Of a stretch of DNA of 64,000 bases, positions 14,220-23,527 are shown piece by piece; positions within the stretch are counted from its first letter, which is position 1; the number at the start of each line of letters is the position of its first letter. The notes below the pieces were generated by a model that worked only from the letters and a program-made list of their open reading frames with translations, ran no database searches and was not told the DNA's origin. The translations under genes were made by a program, and so were the position numbers. Source of the stretch: CAZPQK01 sp964588695 (GTDB taxonomy: Bacteria > Krumholzibacteriota > Krumholzibacteriia > WVZY01 > JAKEHA01); assembly GCA_964588695.1 (NCBI GenBank), contig CAZPQK010000012.1, positions 1 through 64,000 of the forward strand. Reading direction: 5' to 3'.

Positions 14220-17096
14220 GTGAATCCTTCTCCCCTTAAACCCGAAGATCAGGCGCGTGTCCAGATTGACGCTCAGCTTGCCGAGGCTGGCTGGATCGTT
14301 CAAACTCGCCCAGAGATGAACCTGTCGGCGGGGCGGGGCATAGCTGTAGCAGAATTTCAAATGGCAAAAGGCCACGGGGTTGCCGACTACATGTTGTTCG
14401 TTGATGGCAAGGCCGTCGGAGTGCTCGAAGCGAAGCCCGCAGGGTACCTTCCAACCAACGTTGAGTTACAAGCCGACAAGTACGCCACCGGGCTACCGGC
14501 CGGCCTAAATCCGCCGGTTAGTCCGCTTCCGTTTCAATATATAAGCACCGGAGTAGAGACCCGTTTCATCAACGGACTCGACCCCGATCCGAAAACCCGG
14601 CGGATATCCGACGTACCGCACATTCATCGACCCGAAACCTTGTCGGATTGGTTGGCGGCTACGACGCTGGACGAAACGGTAAAACGCTTTCAAGCCGAAG
14701 GCAGTGGCCTCTTCACCTCCGCGGACGACACCAAGCCGTCTACACTTCGGGGGCGGGTCCAAACGATGCCGCCTCTTCGTCCGCACGGCCTCTATCCGAA
14801 TCAGATCGAAGCCGTCAGCAAACTTGAACATTCGCTAAAGCGAAACCGTCCAAGGTCGTTGGTGCAGATGGCGACCGGGTCTGGTAAGACCATTTTTGCG
14901 ATTACGTCGGTGTATCGCCTCATTAAGTTTGGAGGTGCCCGGCGGGTTTTGTTTCTGGTCGATCGAAGCAACCTGGGCAAACAAGCAGAGAAGGAGTTTC
15001 AGGGATTTCGAACGCCCGACGACAACCGCAAGTTCACCGAACTCTACAACGTCCAGCACTTGACTTCGAACACGATCGGTTCCTCCAGTAAGGTCGTCAT
15101 CACAACGATCCAACGCATGTATTCGATGCTCAAAGGCGAACCCGAGTACACTGCCGAGGCAGAGGAAGAGTCGCTATTCGAGTCCACCGGCGCGGCCATG
15201 AACGAGCCACTCCCGGTTGTTTACAACGCAACCTACCCGCCTGAGTACTTCGACGTGATCGTGATCGACGAGTGTCACCGATCGATCTACACGCTCTGGC
15301 GACAGGTCTTGGATTACTTCGACGCCTTCCTGATCGGGCTCACCGCGACCCCTGCGAAGCAGACCTTCGGGTTCTTCAAGGGTAACCTAGTAATGGAGTA
15401 CGACCACGAGCGCGCCGTTGCCGACGGTGTCAACGTGGACTTCGAGGTATACAACATCCGCACGAAGATCACGCAGGGCGGCTCCACGATAGAGGCAACA
15501 CCCCACGCGATGGTAGAGTACCGGGATCGCCAGACTCGCGCCCGACGCTGGGAACGGCCCGACGAGGACATCACATACGACGCGAACGAACTGGATCGGC
15601 GCGTCGTCGCCAAGGATCAGATCCGGACCGTCATTCGCACTTTTCGTGAGCGACTTTTCACTGAGATCTTTCCGGGCAGGAAGGAAGTTCCGAAAACCCT
15701 GATCTTTGCCAAGGACGACAGCCACGCCGAAGACATCGTGGAGATCGTCAGGGACGAGTTCGGTCGAGGGAACTCTTTCTGCCAGAAAATTACCTACAAG
15801 GTCACCGCCGCGAATCCGCACGATCTGATCCAGTCCTTCCGCAACAGCTTCGAGCCCCGAATCGCCGTCACGGTGGATATGATCGCCACTGGTACAGACA
15901 TCAAGCCGATCGAGATCGTGATGTTTATGCGCGCTGTTAAGAGCCGCGTGCTATTCGAACAGATGAAGGGTCGAGGAGTTCGCATCATCGACTCGAATGA
16001 TCTAAAAGCCGTAACGCCGGATGCCGACGCCAAAACCCACTTTGTCATTGTGGACTGCGTCGGCATGACGGACACGCAGCTCGCCGACACGCAGCCCCTG
16101 GAGCGCAAGAAGACAATCGCCTTCAAGACGCTCGTGGAGCATGTTGCGATGGGAGGGACCGACCCTGATGTGCTCTCCTCACTCGCGAGCCGCCTTTCAC
16201 GCCTCTCCAAACGATGCGGCGCCGACGAGCACAAACGCGTAGCCGAGGTGTCCGGTGGCGTCGGCATCTCCGACATCAGTCGGGGTATCGTGGATGGTCT
16301 TGACCTCGATCGCCAGATCTCCGAGGCACGCAAGACCTTTGACGTGCCTCCCGAGAAGGAGCCCACCGAGGATCAAATCAAGCAGGCCGCCGAGATACTC
16401 CTCAAGAAGGCCACCGAGCCGCTCGCGACGAAGCCCGCCCTGCGAAAGCTCCTCCAGGACCTCAAGCGCGAGGTCGAACAAGTCATCGACGAGGTGTCGC
16501 GGGACGAGCTATTGGAAGCCGGGGCGAGCGAGGAGGCAAAGGAAAAAGCACGGGCGCTCGTCACCTCATTCGAACAGTTCCTCGAAGAGCACAAGGACGA
16601 GATCGACGCGCTCCAGTTCTTCTACGCGCAGCCGTACTCAAAGCGGCTGCACTTCAAGGACATCAAGGAACTGGCCGAGGCGATCAAGGCCCCGCCGCGC
16701 TCATGGACGCCGCAGAAGCTATGGCGGGCCTACGAAACGTTACAGAAGGACAAGGTCCGGGGCGCGTCGGCAAAACGGTTGCTCACGGACATCGTGTCGT
16801 TGGTGCGGTTCGCAACGCACAAGGACGATGAGCTGGTTCCGTTTGGCGATCAGGTGCGAGAACGATTCGACCATTGGATGGCGCAACAGCGCGACCAGGG
16901 TCGTTCTTTCACCCCCGACCAGCATCGCTGGCTTGAGATGATGCGCGATCACATCGCTGCGAGCCTTGAGATGACGATTGACGATCTGGACCTCGCGCCG
17001 TTTGCCGAAGAGGGTGGACTGGGAAGGGCTGCCCAGGTCTTTGGTGACGGACTGCGGAGCCTTCTCGAAGAGCTAAATGAGGTTCTAGCAGCATGA
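14220..17096 (+). CDS. hsdR: Type I restriction endonuclease, R (motor and nuclease) subunit
   Basis: 958 residues from GTG at 14220 (the ATG two bases earlier is followed by a stop). The N-terminal HSDR_N nuclease has D56…E70-A-K72 (PD-(D/E)XK). The superfamily 2 translocase follows with Walker A at 217-224 (MATGSGKT) and DECH at 350-353, then helicase C motifs (IATGTDIKP; MKGRGVR). The C-terminus is the EcoEI_R_C type (DALQFFYAQPYSKRLHF region). It translocates and cuts DNA lacking the host methylation, in complex with HsdS and HsdM. Its stop overlaps hsdS (ATGA). The first ~800 bases use host-like mixed third positions and the rest is strongly C/G-ending, suggesting a mosaic gene. Confidence 0.95.
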   Translation: MNPSPLKPEDQARVQIDAQLAEAGWIVQTRPEMNLSAGRGIAVAEFQMAKGHGVADYMLFVDGKAVGVLEAKPAGYLPTNVELQADKYATGLPAGLNPPVSPLPFQYISTGVETRFINGLDPDPKTRRISDVPHIHRPETLSDWLAATTLDETVKRFQAEGSGLFTSADDTKPSTLRGRVQTMPPLRPHGLYPNQIEAVSKLEHSLKRNRPRSLVQMATGSGKTIFAITSVYRLIKFGGARRVLFLVDRSNLGKQAEKEFQGFRTPDDNRKFTELYNVQHLTSNTIGSSSKVVITTIQRMYSMLKGEPEYTAEAEEESLFESTGAAMNEPLPVVYNATYPPEYFDVIVIDECHRSIYTLWRQVLDYFDAFLIGLTATPAKQTFGFFKGNLVMEYDHERAVADGVNVDFEVYNIRTKITQGGSTIEATPHAMVEYRDRQTRARRWERPDEDITYDANELDRRVVAKDQIRTVIRTFRERLFTEIFPGRKEVPKTLIFAKDDSHAEDIVEIVRDEFGRGNSFCQKITYKVTAANPHDLIQSFRNSFEPRIAVTVDMIATGTDIKPIEIVMFMRAVKSRVLFEQMKGRGVRIIDSNDLKAVTPDADAKTHFVIVDCVGMTDTQLADTQPLERKKTIAFKTLVEHVAMGGTDPDVLSSLASRLSRLSKRCGADEHKRVAEVSGGVGISDISRGIVDGLDLDRQISEARKTFDVPPEKEPTEDQIKQAAEILLKKATEPLATKPALRKLLQDLKREVEQVIDEVSRDELLEAGASEEAKEKARALVTSFEQFLEEHKDEIDALQFFYAQPYSKRLHFKDIKELAEAIKAPPRSWTPQKLWRAYETLQKDKVRGASAKRLLTDIVSLVRFATHKDDELVPFGDQVRERFDHWMAQQRDQGRSFTPDQHRWLEMMRDHIAASLEMTIDDLDLAPFAEEGGLGRAAQVFGDGLRSLLEELNEVLAA

Positions 17097-18655
17097 GCAG
17101 TTCATCGAACCTCCCCCCCGGATGGGCCTCCATGCGCCTCGGAGACCTGGGCGAATGGAATGGCGGAGGCACTCCATCCAAGAGTGAATCTTCCTACTGG
17201 ACTAACGGCTCTATCCCTTGGGTGTCACCAAAGGACATGAAAGTCCTCGTCATCTCAGACTCGATAGACCACGTCACCAAGAAGGCCGTCACGGAGAGCG
17301 CAGCCAAGTTGATCCCTGCGGGAAGTATCCTGTTTGTGACGCGAAGCGGAATTCTGGTTCACACCTTCCCCGTGGCACGCACCGTTGTCCCCGTCACGGT
17401 CAACCAGGACCTCAAGGCGCTAACGCCTAGCCCCGCCCTCGACCCCAGCTACATCGCGTGGGGAACGCGCGCAAACGGTTCTGCAATCCTGGAGCAGTGT
17501 AGTAAGGATGGCACGACCGTCGCCAGTGTGGACACTGCGCTTCTGCATAGCTTTCGCCTGCCTATCGCGCCGCTCCCCGAGCAGCGCCGCATCGTTGAGG
17601 CCATCGAGTCATACTTCACCCGCCTCGACGACGCCGTGTTGTCCTTGGAGCGGGTGCAGCGGAACCTGAAACGGTATCGGGCCTCGGTGCTCAAGGCCGC
17701 CGTGGAGGCAAGGCTGGTGCCGACCGAGGCCGAGCTGGCCCGCGCCGAGGGCCGCGACTACGAGCCCGCCTCGGTCCTCCTGGAGCGCATCCTTGCCGAA
17801 CGCCGCCGCCGCTGGGAGGAGGCCGAACTGGCGAAGATGAAGGCCAAGGGCAAGACCCCGAAGAACGATAAGTGGAAGGCGAAGTACAAGGAGCCCGCCG
17901 CTCCCGAAACCTCCACGCTCCCTGAACTTCCCGAGGGGTGGTGCTGGGCGACCGCCACACAACTCTGTTCGTCGGTGCGAGACGGCACCCATGACACACC
18001 CGCCTACGTTGAGCGCGGCGTACCCCTCGTCACGTCTAGGCACCTTCTTCCCGGCCGGATCGACACTGCCGCAGCTCGGCACATCTCACACGACGACCAT
18101 GTCGAGATTTCCAAGCGATCGAGGGTAGATGTTGGGGATGTACTCTTTGCCATGATCGGAACGATTGGCAACCCCGTGGTTGTTCGCTCGCCTATGGAGT
18201 TCAGCATAAAGAACATCGCGCTCTTCAAAGCGAATACCAGCTTCCTGTCATCCGACTATCTGTGCTATTGGCTCGCGTCCTGGCCCTTCGACAACTGGCT
18301 GACTCCACGGCTCCGAGGCACCACTCAGCGGTTTGCGTCACTGACTCTTCTGCGCGCTGTGCCGATCGCGCTGCCACCACTCGCGGAGCAGCACCGCATC
18401 GTGCGCGAGTATGCAGCGATGTCGTCCATCATTGACCAAGAGGAGAAGACGGTGTCCCTGGCCCGTGCACATACGCAGCGACTTCGCCAGTCGGTCCTGC
18501 GCTGGGCCTTCGCGGGAAAACTCGTTGATCAAGACCCGAGCGACGAACCGGCAGCGGCCCTCCTGGGTCGGATCGCGGTCGAGCGCGAAGCAGCCACCAG
18601 TGCAAACGCTACCAAGAAGCGCGGACGCAAGAAGACGAGATCAAAGAAAGCATGA
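17093..18655 (+). CDS. hsdS: Type I restriction-modification specificity subunit
   Basis: 520 residues with two target-recognition domains, about 1-165 and 275-430. Each begins with the LP.GW pattern and ends before the conserved helical spacers (LPEQRRIVEAIESYFTRLD near 160; LAEQHRIVREY near 425). The central region (about 185-270) is a long, very charged Ala/Arg/Glu/Lys helix, longer than usual, which sets the distance between the half-sites of a bipartite recognition sequence. The last ~20 residues are almost all Lys/Arg/Thr. ATGA overlaps link it to hsdR in front and hsdM behind. The recognition sequence cannot be read from the protein. The gene is distinctly GC-rich compared with its surroundings. 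Confidence 0.93.
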   Translation: MSSSSNLPPGWASMRLGDLGEWNGGGTPSKSESSYWTNGSIPWVSPKDMKVLVISDSIDHVTKKAVTESAAKLIPAGSILFVTRSGILVHTFPVARTVVPVTVNQDLKALTPSPALDPSYIAWGTRANGSAILEQCSKDGTTVASVDTALLHSFRLPIAPLPEQRRIVEAIESYFTRLDDAVLSLERVQRNLKRYRASVLKAAVEARLVPTEAELARAEGRDYEPASVLLERILAERRRRWEEAELAKMKAKGKTPKNDKWKAKYKEPAAPETSTLPELPEGWCWATATQLCSSVRDGTHDTPAYVERGVPLVTSRHLLPGRIDTAAARHISHDDHVEISKRSRVDVGDVLFAMIGTIGNPVVVRSPMEFSIKNIALFKANTSFLSSDYLCYWLASWPFDNWLTPRLRGTTQRFASLTLLRAVPIALPPLAEQHRIVREYAAMSSIIDQEEKTVSLARAHTQRLRQSVLRWAFAGKLVDQDPSDEPAAALLGRIAVEREAATSANATKKRGRKKTRSKKA

Positions 18656-20166
18656 GCGACGCCGCCAACAGAATTGTCCAGAAGCTCTGGTCCTACTGCA
18701 ACGTCCTCCGCGACGACGGGCTGTCCTACCAGGACTACCTGGAGCAGCTTACGTTTCTGCTCTTCCTCAAGATGGCCGACGAGCGCGCCCAGCTCACCGG
18801 CGAGGAGCAGCCAATCCCCGACGGCTACCGCTGGTCTGATCTCGCCGCAACCCAGATGGAGGGCGTCGAGTTGGAGCAGCACTACCGCGACACGCTGCGC
18901 GAGTTGGGCAAGCACGGCGGGATGCTCGGGCTGATCTTTGAGAAGGCGCAGAACAAGATCCAGGACCCCGCCAAGCTCCGCCAACTCATCGTCGAGCTGA
19001 TAGGCAAGGAGAACTGGTCGGCGATGGCGGCCGACGTGAAGGGCGACGCCTACGAGGGGCTCTTGGAGAAGAACGCTCAGGACGTGAAGGGTGGTGCGGG
19101 GCAGTACTTCACGCCCCGATCGGTCATCGACGCCCTTGTCGACTGCGTGGAGCCGCAGCCCGGCGAAGTTGTTGTGGATCCTGCGTGTGGAACCGGCGGT
19201 TTCTTACTAGCCGCTCACGAGTACCTCAAAAACAACTTCGACCTTGATCGAGACCAAAAGAAGCACCTCCGATTCGAAGCGTTGCGCGGGATCGAGCTGG
19301 TTCCAAACGTGTCTCGCTTGTGTGGGATGAATCTGTATCTTCACGGTATCGGCCCGGATGGTGACGCTGAGCACGAGCCGCCCATAAAGACTGACGATGC
19401 GCTTCGCGACGAACCAAGTCATCATGCTGATGTCGTTATTACGAACCCACCGTTCGGCAAGAAATCTTCAATCACTGTGGTCAACGAGGAAGGTGAGACC
19501 GATCGCCAGTCCCTGACGTATAACCGGCCCGACTTTTGGACGACGACTTCGAACAAACAACTTAACTTTGTTCAACACGTAAAATCGTTGCTCAAGATCC
19601 ACGGTCGCGCTGCAGTTGTTGTTCCCGATAACGTGCTCTTCGAAGGTGGGGCGGGTGAAACTGTGCGTAAGAATCTACTTAAAGAGTGCGACGTGCACAC
19701 TTTGTTACGGTTGCCAACGGGAATATTCTACGCACAAGGCGTGAAAGCTAACGTCCTGTTTTTCGACCGAAAACCGGGCGCCGAAGCACCGTGGACAAAA
19801 CAGGTATGGGTCTACGATCTGCGCACGAACAAGCACTTTACGCTTAAAACCAAACGCATGACGCGCGGCGATCTGGATGAGTTCGTCAAATGCTATCGGC
19901 CGGGGGACAGACACACCCGCAAGGCAACGTGGGCGGAGGATAAACCGGATGGGCGGTGGCGCGCCTATAGTTATGACGAAATCGTCAGCCGCGACAAAGT
20001 TAGTCTGGACTTGTTCTGGCTGCGCGACGAAAGCCTGGAAGATTCGGCGAATCTTCCGGACCCGCACGTACTGGCGCAGGAGATCGCGGATGACCTGCGG
20101 TCTGCGTTGGCGCAGATTGAGGATGTTTTGGGCGACTTACAAGACCGCGTTCCGGACGTTGAGTAG
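18652..20166 (+). CDS. hsdM: Type I restriction-modification N6-adenine methyltransferase subunit
   Basis: 504 residues. The N-terminal helical HsdM_N domain (about 5-125) is followed by the methyltransferase domain with AdoMet-binding motif I DPACGTGGF at 176-184 and catalytic motif IV NPPF at 265-268. It methylates adenine in the recognition sequence set by HsdS and forms the core M2S complex. It is last in hsdR-hsdS-hsdM, joined to hsdS by ATGA. Around codon 165-175 (about 19,150) the third-position usage changes abruptly from almost all C/G to mixed, although the protein remains intact, which suggests a recombination joint inside the gene. Confidence 0.95.
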   Translation: MSDAANRIVQKLWSYCNVLRDDGLSYQDYLEQLTFLLFLKMADERAQLTGEEQPIPDGYRWSDLAATQMEGVELEQHYRDTLRELGKHGGMLGLIFEKAQNKIQDPAKLRQLIVELIGKENWSAMAADVKGDAYEGLLEKNAQDVKGGAGQYFTPRSVIDALVDCVEPQPGEVVVDPACGTGGFLLAAHEYLKNNFDLDRDQKKHLRFEALRGIELVPNVSRLCGMNLYLHGIGPDGDAEHEPPIKTDDALRDEPSHHADVVITNPPFGKKSSITVVNEEGETDRQSLTYNRPDFWTTTSNKQLNFVQHVKSLLKIHGRAAVVVPDNVLFEGGAGETVRKNLLKECDVHTLLRLPTGIFYAQGVKANVLFFDRKPGAEAPWTKQVWVYDLRTNKHFTLKTKRMTRGDLDEFVKCYRPGDRHTRKATWAEDKPDGRWRAYSYDEIVSRDKVSLDLFWLRDESLEDSANLPDPHVLAQEIADDLRSALAQIEDVLGDLQDRVPDVE

Positions 20167-20179
20167 TGGCCGTGTTGCG

Positions 20180-21642
20180 ATGAGCAAGATTGATTATCTC
20201 AACAAGACAGACATCATTTCGGGATGGTATTGTGACAAGCGGTTGTGGTTCGAGAAGAGAGCTTATGAGCGCGCAGGAAAGCTATCGAGTGCCGAAAAAA
20301 AACGATGGAAGACGGCAGAAATGTTGGTGTGTTGGCCAGGCGGCTTTTTCCGAAGGGGGTGCTTGTCCACGAAGTTGATTTTGATCGCGCAAGACGGCGA
20401 ACGGTTGAGCTGTTGGCCCGCAATACAGAAATTGTTTTCGAGGCCGCGTTTGAATGGGATCAAGTGAGGGTTCGGATCGATGTCTTGCATCAAATCAACG
20501 GAGCTAGCTATCAGATCATCGAAGTAAAGAACGCAAGCTATGTGAAGCCTGAGCACAAGCTAGATGTAGCGGTTCAACGGGCTGTGTTGGAGCGGTGTGG
20601 CGTTAGGATAGATGCATGTTCACTTATGTATTTGGATACCAGTTGTCGAGGGGCGAAGCTGTCGGACCTGTTTACAACGGAAGATATCGATGTCGCCGAT
20701 TGCGATTTATATCAGAACTTTTCTTCTTATGTTAGTCAGCATGTGCAAGTGATTGACCGCGACCACCCGCCACAGATTCCGCGTGGCGAGTACTGCCGAC
20801 GCCCGAGGAAGTGCAAGTTTCGGTCAGAGTGTTGGCCGACGGGAACTGATGTCTCCATCTCAAACATTCCCCGTTTGTCCGCCGCGAAAGAAGCTGAGTT
20901 CACAAACACTGGGATTTACTCGGTTTCAGGAATCTGTGATCGCAAGAATCTCTCCCAATCTCAGCTCGAATACGTGGATTTGTCTGCTCGTGGCGAAACG
21001 GTGATTCGCGATCGTGAGCTCAAGGCGTTTTTAGCGGAGCTAGCGTACCCGCTCCACTTCTTGGATTTTGAGACGGAGAGCATTCCGGTTCCACGACTTA
21101 ATGATACAAGACCTTTTCAGCAGATCCCATTCCAGTACAGTGTGCATCGCTTGGACGCGCAAGGCCGACTTGTTCATCAGGAGTACTTACATCCGGATGC
21201 GGGCGATCCTCGAAAGGCACTGGCCGTCAGGCTTGTGCAAGACATTGGCAGAAAAGGCAGCGTTGTTGCTTGGAATATGGGCGTGGAAGCGCGAGCTATG
21301 AAACAATTGTCTGCGGTTGTTCCGGCGCTGAAGGATCGGCTAGATGGGATTGTTAGCCGGCTTTGGGACCAGGCTAAGATCTTTCCAACTGTGTACTTCG
21401 ATCCGCGTTTCAGGGGAAAGGCGTCGATTAAGAACGTGCTTCCGGTTCTTGTTCCGGCGCTTAGCTACGACGGTCTATCCGTACGAGATGGTACTCAAGC
21501 GGGTGTCACCTGGGCTCGATATCGCGGACTCCCTGACGGAAACGAGAGGAACCAGCTTCGCGCGCAACTACTTGCTTACTGCGAACTGGACACCTTGGCA
21601 ATGGTGGAGATCCATAAGATGCTAGAGAGCGTAGTCACATAG
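20180..21642 (+). CDS. DUF2779 nuclease-like protein, interrupted by a -1 frameshift
   Basis: The N-terminus (MSKIDYLNKTDIISGWYCDKRLWFE…) is encoded from ATG at 20180. The family's following residues (MEDGRNVGVLARRLFPKG) are in the -1 frame from 20302 on, and that frame stays open to 21642 (445 codons from the ATG at 20305). The switch is at GAAAAAAAA, 20294-20302. The joined product would be ~487 residues: an RecB/Cas4-like PD-(D/E)XK part (IIEVKNA near residue 115 of the long frame; Cys residues YCRRPRKCKF…C near the middle) and a DnaQ/RNase H-like part (LHFLDFETE). DUF2779 proteins have this two-part make-up. It follows hsdM by 13 bases. It is either a pseudogene, a programmed frameshift or a sequencing error in the A8 run. 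Confidence 0.75.
20294..20302 (+). other. A8 run at the frameshift point (slippery-heptamer form)
   Basis: In the starting frame the codons read GAA AAA AAA CGA. The last seven A form the X-XXY-YYZ slippery pattern (A-AAA-AAA), and slipping back one base gives GAA AAA AAA ACG ATG, which enters the frame of the rest of the DUF2779 gene. I see no obvious strong stem just downstream, so mutation or a homopolymer read error is at least as likely as programmed slipping. Confidence 0.5.
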
Positions 21643-21673
21643 AGAGGATCCTTAACAGGGTTCGGAGCTATCT

Positions 21674-23116
21674 TCATCGCTTCGCAAAAGCCGTAATCGT
21701 CTCCTCATCCGTCACCCGCATCCGCTCTCCCGGTTTCCGGGGCTTCGGAAACTTGCCCGTCTCCCGATACCTTTTCGCATCCGCTTTAAGTTGATCCAAA
21801 ATCCTTTGCGCTTCTGGATACCGAAACTCGTATCCGCCGCTGTGCTTCGACGACAAAAGCACCAACGTCTTCGGCCAAAACTTGAACATGCGCGCGTGTT
21901 GAATGCTGGTGATGTGTTCCGCAAAGTCGTGGCAGGTTGCTCCCGGTTCCGGTGGGCCGTCCTGTTCTTGCTCGAGGCACTCATCGATGTTTGCCCGAAA
22001 CACCAGGTGCTCGTTTAGGTAAACCTCATAGCCGCGCCGCACCACGCGCACGGTCGTTTTGGTCGGCACTTCGGCGGTGATCGGCGTGCCGTCGAGGTAG
22101 ATGACGACGCTGTCGAGTTCCACGTACGTCGTGTCGGTGATCGACGCTAACGAAACCGGCATCTGCGGCGTGCGCGGTAGCGGTGGCGACGTCCAATCCC
22201 CGTGCGGTTGCGGAACGTCGGCGTTGGGATCGGGGCCGATGGCGAAGTCGGTGATCTGTTTGCCGGTGAACGATTCGGTGGGGTAGCGCGTGAACTCGCG
22301 CAGCTCGCCTAACCGAAAAACGCCGTTCCATCCTTGCCAGATGCGCCAGCGGTTGTCGGGCCGATGGAGCGCGAGCATCACGTCTTCGCCGAGGAACAAG
22401 TCGGACGGTAGCGGACGCACCCACTCGGGCCACGGCGGTCCGGGCGGAACAGTCGCATGAATCTGGATTCGGTCTTCGCCCAAGATGCCTTTGATGGGTG
22501 AGGTGACTTGGAAGTCGTAAATAATTCCCAACCAACCGGATTCGCGGGCGGCCTGGCCGTCGACCCGCTCCCGGCTTAGGACGCGACCTTGCACGACGGC
22601 TTCGGCAGAAGATAGCACGGCTTCGGCCGAGTTCGCGTGTATCGCGGCCAGCAGGGTGTCGCGCGCAATGGGCCGATAGGTTGGCGGGGTGCAGTAGCCA
22701 CCGCCGCGCATCAGGTAGCGAACGCGTGATTCGAAGAAGGTCTCGTCGCCAGCGCCGCGCTGATAAAGCCCCAACAGGACTTGTTGGCCAACGTCGGGTT
22801 GCCATCCCTGCTCGCCCAGGTAGAACACAAAGCTTGAGTCGTCCGGCGCGGGTCCGCGATAAACGCGCGGGTGGTTTAAGACAATACGCCGCCGCGGGTA
22901 GTCGGTCCCGTTGGGCACAAACTCGGTATGGGCGACGATGCCTTCGACAATGGCGTGGGATTCGAGAAGGCGGTGGTGTTCAACCGGGAACGGATATGTC
23001 GCGGGCTCCGAGGTTTCCGCGTTGGCTGCGGGCAGCGGCAGGAGGCAAGTTGCAAGCAAAGCAATCGCCATGGCTCGTCCAAACGCGCGCGCGAACGCAA
23101 TTTCGGCGATGCGCAT
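21674..23116 (-). CDS. Secreted protein of unknown function
   Basis: 480 residues from ATG at 23116. An earlier in-frame start exists, but this one has an AGAGG site and begins a proper signal peptide (basic start, hydrophobic residues ~10-30, Ala-x-Ala cut region). The mature protein has two similar segments, each with a 'v.G.V' strand, a long beta region and a closing 'G..V.L.L' strand (about 40-130 and 165-290). This is the same pattern as in the 208-723 protein. The C-terminal 80 residues are rich in basic residues. No enzyme motif is seen. It is transcribed alone and ends 31 bases from the convergent DUF2779 gene. Confidence 0.7.
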   Translation of the reverse strand: MRIAEIAFARAFGRAMAIALLATCLLPLPAANAETSEPATYPFPVEHHRLLESHAIVEGIVAHTEFVPNGTDYPRRRIVLNHPRVYRGPAPDDSSFVFYLGEQGWQPDVGQQVLLGLYQRGAGDETFFESRVRYLMRGGGYCTPPTYRPIARDTLLAAIHANSAEAVLSSAEAVVQGRVLSRERVDGQAARESGWLGIIYDFQVTSPIKGILGEDRIQIHATVPPGPPWPEWVRPLPSDLFLGEDVMLALHRPDNRWRIWQGWNGVFRLGELREFTRYPTESFTGKQITDFAIGPDPNADVPQPHGDWTSPPLPRTPQMPVSLASITDTTYVELDSVVIYLDGTPITAEVPTKTTVRVVRRGYEVYLNEHLVFRANIDECLEQEQDGPPEPGATCHDFAEHITSIQHARMFKFWPKTLVLLSSKHSGGYEFRYPEAQRILDQLKADAKRYRETGKFPKPRKPGERMRVTDEETITAFAKR

Positions 23117-23527
23117 CACTGGTTTTCCTCTTGGTAGCGCTTTGAGCCGATCGACTGAGTTTGAGCACTGATGGTTGGTTGGCCTCCCCATAGTTGTAAT
23201 CAAACAGATTTGCGTGCGTCTGACAATCCCCACGGAGACGAAAGATCCCACACCAACTCACCTTCACTGTGAAGGTGATTGGGCGAACTACCCCGATTAC
23301 ATTCATTCTGGATGTAGGTAACTTGCGTGCGCCGATGAGCAGCAGCAACTTCCGAGCTACCGATCGTTTCCCATCATTCCCAGCGATTCCTCCGGGGCTG
23401 CTTGACGACGTTTTAGACGCCGCAAATGCTCAACTTAGTCCTTAAAAAACGCGTCTACATGCGGGATAATTAAAGGGTCGCAGACAACGCTCGGTCGGTG
23501 ACACTGCATCCATATCGGAGGAATTCC
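23117..23527. other. Divergent intergenic region (411 bases) with a three-hairpin element
   Basis: This lies between the minus-strand secreted gene and the plus-strand surface-protein gene, so it must hold two promoters. The only clear structure is the 65-base three-hairpin element at 23259-23323. A -10-like GATAAT at about 23464-23469 lies 59 bases before the ATG at 23528, with no convincing -35. No gene is seen. Confidence 0.4.
23259..23323 (+). repeat. 65-base three-hairpin element, copy A
   Basis: Three adjoining stems: CACCTTCA with TGAAGGTG (loop CTG); ATTGGG with CCCGAT; ACATTCA with TGGATGT. A conserved GGTAA follows. The copies at 26509 and 27118 have the same length and order of stems, with paired changes. 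The strand is not certain because the stems are symmetric. Confidence 0.65.

Noticed and set aside
23117..23251. Longer N-terminus for the 21674-23116 secreted protein
   Set aside because: The added residues precede a complete signal peptide and lack a ribosome-binding site; the start at 23116 has one.
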